Shown here: piece by piece, positions 61,610 through 64,000 of the stretch | Layout: each line of letters starts with the position of its first letter | How positions within the stretch are numbered: position 1 is the stretch's first letter | Source of the DNA: JACNKJ01 sp964344565 | GTDB lineage: Bacteria; Krumholzibacteriota; Krumholzibacteriia; JACNKJ01 | Length of the DNA: 64,000 nt | Direction: 5' to 3' | Assembly: GCA_964344565.1 (NCBI GenBank) | Contig: CAYFNT010000003.1 | Coordinates: 174,908 to 238,907, forward strand | Translations under genes and position numbers: made by a program | The notes under the pieces: model-generated | What the model saw: the letters and a program-made list of their open reading frames with translations, nothing else | What the model was told of the DNA's origin: nothing | Database searches by the model: none

Positions 61610-62632
61610 TCAATCGGCGGCTCCCACCATGGTGAAACTTCCCTGATAGGTGCCCGCGGCTTCCATGTAGGTCACGATGGCGCTGTAGCGTAGCTCCGCC
61701 GCCACCACCGATCCGCTTCCCGCCAGCACGGTGGGACTGCTGCCCAGACAGCCTTCCGGCGGATCGCCGCCGGGACCGGACAGCCTCTCCCAACAGATCT
61801 GATCCGCGGGGATCGTTCTTCCTCCCTCTTCCAGTAGCGCCAGGACACAGTCCACATGCCAGGCGGTGGAATTCGTGGTCACCGTCACGTAGATGTTCCT
61901 GTCCGCGTAGTAGGTGCCGGGCCCGTTCACATCGGTGAAGGTCATGGTGTCATCGGAGACCACGACGATGATCTCTTCGAGGTTCTCGAAGATGAAGGGA
62001 ACAGACCAAGGCTGGCCGATGGTCTGGCTCTCGAGCGAGAACGGCGTGCTGCCGTCGAGCTCGCCTCCGATCGGCAGGAAGGGATGCAGGACGATTTCCG
62101 CCCTCAACTCACCCACCGGATCCGCCCAGTCCGGATGGATTTCCAGATGGATCGTACGCGTGTCGGCGGATCCGGCCGCGCCCATGCAAAGGGGACGCGG
62201 CTGGGTGAAAGTCGTCAGGACTCCTCCGGTTTCATCCAGTCGGACCAGAAGACGGTCCGTGGAAACAGGCCCGGAAGGTCCAGTCAGGGAAATGGCCTCG
62301 ATGGCCACCCCCCATACGGGGTATTCGCTATGAACGGTGAAATCGAATCGCGCCTGGCCGAAGCGCGGCTGTAGAATGCCCTGGGATTCTTCGCCGATTT
62401 CGGCGATCTCGAACACCACGGTCTCCGCCGGAACTTCGAGTGTGATACCCGAACCTTTTCCGGAACCCGTCGGATCCGAAGCCTGGAGCCCCAGCGCCGA
62501 AGATCCCGGCGCGAGCAGCGGGAGCGAGAAGCACAGGATCGCCGATAGGGCGACGATCCGCCTTATCTCTGAGCCGAGCGTCTTCCCTCCCGGAGGATTT
62601 TCGAGTCGAGGAGAACTCTCAAGTAAACACAT
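61610..62632 (-). CDS. Secreted beta-sandwich subunit-like protein
   Basis: 340 residues from ATG 62632 (GGAG six bases upstream); an ATG at 62644 is the alternative. Signal region ~25-48 (RRIVALSAILCFSLPLLAPGSSA). The first domain has VFEIAEIGEESQG and FDFTVHSEYPVWGVAIEAISL; the C-terminal domain has YYADRNIYVTVTTNSTAWHVDCVLAL, PADQICWERLSG and the closing EAAGTYQGSFTMVGAAD, a pattern like the end of spore-coat-U or fimbrial subunits. Cys residues are paired (VDC, QIC, EGC). It follows a strong intergenic hairpin after the 62799 gene. A structural role is inferred. Confidence 0.72.
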   Translation of the reverse strand: MCLLESSPRLENPPGGKTLGSEIRRIVALSAILCFSLPLLAPGSSALGLQASDPTGSGKGSGITLEVPAETVVFEIAEIGEESQGILQPRFGQARFDFTVHSEYPVWGVAIEAISLTGPSGPVSTDRLLVRLDETGGVLTTFTQPRPLCMGAAGSADTRTIHLEIHPDWADPVGELRAEIVLHPFLPIGGELDGSTPFSLESQTIGQPWSVPFIFENLEEIIVVVSDDTMTFTDVNGPGTYYADRNIYVTVTTNSTAWHVDCVLALLEEGGRTIPADQICWERLSGPGGDPPEGCLGSSPTVLAGSGSVVAAELRYSAIVTYMEAAGTYQGSFTMVGAAD

Positions 62633-62706
62633 GAGTGACTCCATCCTGTTTGCATTGCCTCAGTGTGCTGTAGTAACTCCTTTCACATCTTCCAGAGGAG
62701 GACGCA

Positions 62707-62739
62707 GCAATGTCCCGGGATCATGTCCCGGGACATTGC
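62707..62739 (-). promoter_or_regulatory. 14-bp perfect hairpin between the two subunit-like genes
   Basis: GCAATGTCCCGGGA pairs perfectly with TCCCGGGACATTGC around TCATG. No T run follows on the minus strand. It may stabilise the upstream mRNA or limit read-through, as hairpins after major pilin genes do. Confidence 0.75.
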
Positions 62740-62798
62740 CCATCTTCAGACAACCTCGCGCATGAAAACGATCGGTTGCCATCTGCGTCTCCCGCGAA

Positions 62799-63536
62799 CT
62801 ACGGCTGGGTGAAGGCGGTCGTCATGGTCGCGGTGTATGTCCCGGCGGCATCGAGCACGGCCGGCCAGTCAGAAGTACGCTTCACTCTGAACTGGTAGGC
62901 CAGATTGCCCTGGCAGACGCCGGGGAGCGGGAATGTCCACGCGCCGCTCGTCATGGAGAAGCATTCCTGGATGGGCCAGAAAGCTCCGCCGCCCATGCCC
63001 AGGGTCATGCCGGTGGCATCGTAGGCATAGGCTCCGGCGCCATCGCCGGGGATGTTGCCGTCGTTGGCCCACGCGCCGTTGTAGTAGAAGCCATTGGTCC
63101 AGTCACCCGAACCGACCAGCGCGAACCTCGTAGGCAAGGTGTCGCTGCCGCTGGTCAGATCGCCGCTGGGCGTAATGGTCATCGTGGCGCTGGAGTTGGT
63201 CTGCACCCACATGTACGCCGTATCCCTCGCCTCGTAGTATCCGTTGGCGAAGGGATCGGTGGATGCTTTGTCGATTGTGTTCGGCCAAGTGGGAGTTGCT
63301 GTTCCGTCAACCGGGAGGTACTGACTACCATCAGCAGGCGGAGTCCAGTCCGGACCCGGCCAGTAGTAGTCACCGGTCCCGGCCACTGTCGAACTTGAGA
63401 AATCCACGGTATCATCCTGGTACTCCACACTCATCCCCGGCGGGATGACCAGCGTAACGACGGTCACGTTATCCGCAGCCATTGCCGATACGCTGAACAA
63501 CCCCAAGACCGCACATGTAATCAGGATCTTGTACAC
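62799..63536 (-). CDS. Secreted major-subunit-like beta-sandwich protein
   Basis: 245 residues. Start is GTG at 63536 with AGGAG six bases upstream. Clean signal peptide MYKILITCAVLGLFSVSAMA. The mature protein is rich in Gly, Thr, Trp and Tyr: VTVVTLVIPPGMSVEYQDDTVDF, ARDTAYMWVQTNSSATMTITPSG, FPLPGVCQGNLAYQFRVKRT, ending LDAAGTYTATMTTAFTQP. The end AGTYTATMT resembles AGTYQGSFT of the 61610 protein. It has two Cys (QECF, GVCQ). First gene of the locus and followed by a strong hairpin, it is the best candidate for the most abundant subunit. No database family is recognised. Confidence 0.78.
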   Translation of the reverse strand: MYKILITCAVLGLFSVSAMAADNVTVVTLVIPPGMSVEYQDDTVDFSSSTVAGTGDYYWPGPDWTPPADGSQYLPVDGTATPTWPNTIDKASTDPFANGYYEARDTAYMWVQTNSSATMTITPSGDLTSGSDTLPTRFALVGSGDWTNGFYYNGAWANDGNIPGDGAGAYAYDATGMTLGMGGGAFWPIQECFSMTSGAWTFPLPGVCQGNLAYQFRVKRTSDWPAVLDAAGTYTATMTTAFTQP

Positions 63537-64000
63537 GGTTTTCTCCTATCAGCATGAAGTTTGGATTAGCCTCCCTAATCAACTAGGTGTGATGCCCCAT
63601 CCTGAGGCTAAATCGGCGGCAATATGGTACGGACCCGGACAGGAAAAGTCTAGTAATAAATCAATTATGAGAGTTCATTCCTAGAATCATCTATATGCAG
63701 AGAGGTCATAGCAATGTTACGAACAATGGAAACTTAAGTATATTTCCTAGGTAATGAGAAGCGTACACCCTTGAAAACATGGATTATCTAGAGATCGTTC
63801 AGCTCAATGACTGGATTCTTGGCCGAATAGATAACTCGTTATTAAGTGGAAGAGCACTCCATATAGACAATACCATGGGTTTATTGATGGATACTCGAGA
63901 TTCACTCATTTCCCGGAGCCCGCGCTTCGGGCGAAGCGACTCAATAGCCTTCTGGCCATCTCGCCCCAGATTTCCGTCTGGGTGGGGTGAGGGTGGATGG
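63537..64000. other. AT-rich region without a supported gene
   Basis: About 460 bases, clearly AT-richer from 63580 to 63900 than the rest of the window. It contains an inverted repeat GATTAG/CTAATC (63564-63580) near the subunit gene, likely regulatory. From 63900 to 64000 GC rises again. An open frame from ATG 63779 to the edge has no ribosome site and no recognisable content. Confidence 0.5.

Noticed and set aside
63779..64000. Open frame from ATG 63779 to the window edge on the plus strand
   Set aside because: No ribosome site, no recognisable content, and the second half is low-complexity GC-rich; may be chance.

Overview
The window looks like a GC-rich chromosome segment from a Gram-negative bacterium of the FCB group (Fibrobacterota-Chlorobiota-Bacteroidota) or a neighbouring candidate phylum such as Krumholzibacteriota or Eisenbacteria. 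Four things suggest this: six large secreted proteins end in the Ig-like C-terminal domain used for type IX secretion (last residues KxVLLK or similar), a PorV/UPF0164-like outer-membrane protein is present, the sigma-70 factor is about 286 residues and lacks region 1.1, and there are LpxH-like and outer-membrane functions. The species is inferred, not identified. Almost every gene is on the minus strand. The plus-strand genes are the lpxH-like gene, phhA and a CapA-like gene.

Layout. 1-5300: two surface or secreted proteins, each with a good sigma-70-type promoter. 5368-16124: a tightly overlapping core operon read phoH, pgpH-like, ybeY, CNNM/CBS (corC-like), DUF502, mgtE, recO, glyQ, glyS. 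16218-17333: two small lipoproteins. 17383-20811: aspS, hisS, vanZ-like. 20878-25131: a PTS IIA (ptsN-like) gene, a YbbR/CdaR-like gene, an AMIN/LysM amidase, DUF523 and an M23 peptidase. 25281-28615: sigma factor, HtrA/DegP protease and the LpxH-like phosphatase. 28653-32862: PorV-like protein and a giant secreted protein whose M6 metalloprotease motif is degenerate. 33110-35258: a redox operon (DUF1858, mini-COX1-like membrane protein, unknown protein, VOC protein) beside an ArsC-like gene with an in-frame TGA that I read as selenocysteine. 35376-38921: phenylalanine hydroxylase, then a membrane hexaheme NapC/ImcH-like cytochrome and an octaheme HAO-family cytochrome. 39077-41534: small thiol/redox genes (pterin dehydratase, bacilliredoxin, peroxiredoxin, rhodanese, flavin reductase). 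41712-45929: VWA protein and secreted CapA-like phosphatase. 46013-50019: two-subunit ATP-citrate lyase with a CRP-type site upstream. 50161-57438: secreted GH5 mannanase-like protein, a cohesin-like protein and a large beta-sandwich protein. 57549-63536: a secretin, a multidomain PapD/DUF916-like chaperone and three small secreted beta-sandwich proteins, which may form an undescribed surface-fibre or export system. 63537-64000: AT-rich, no supported gene.

How the parts fit. ATP-citrate lyase can cleave citrate in the reductive TCA cycle or supply acetyl-CoA. The NapC-like and HAO-like cytochromes suggest electron flow from quinol to a nitrogen compound in the periplasm. The thiol/redox genes and the selenoprotein suggest active redox defence. 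The secreted CTD proteins, the PorV-like protein and the secretin locus show heavy investment in the cell surface. Short heptameric tandem repeats (TTCWYAG type) lie directly behind stop codons of four minus-strand genes. No tRNA, rRNA, CRISPR array, insertion sequence or phage gene was recognised.
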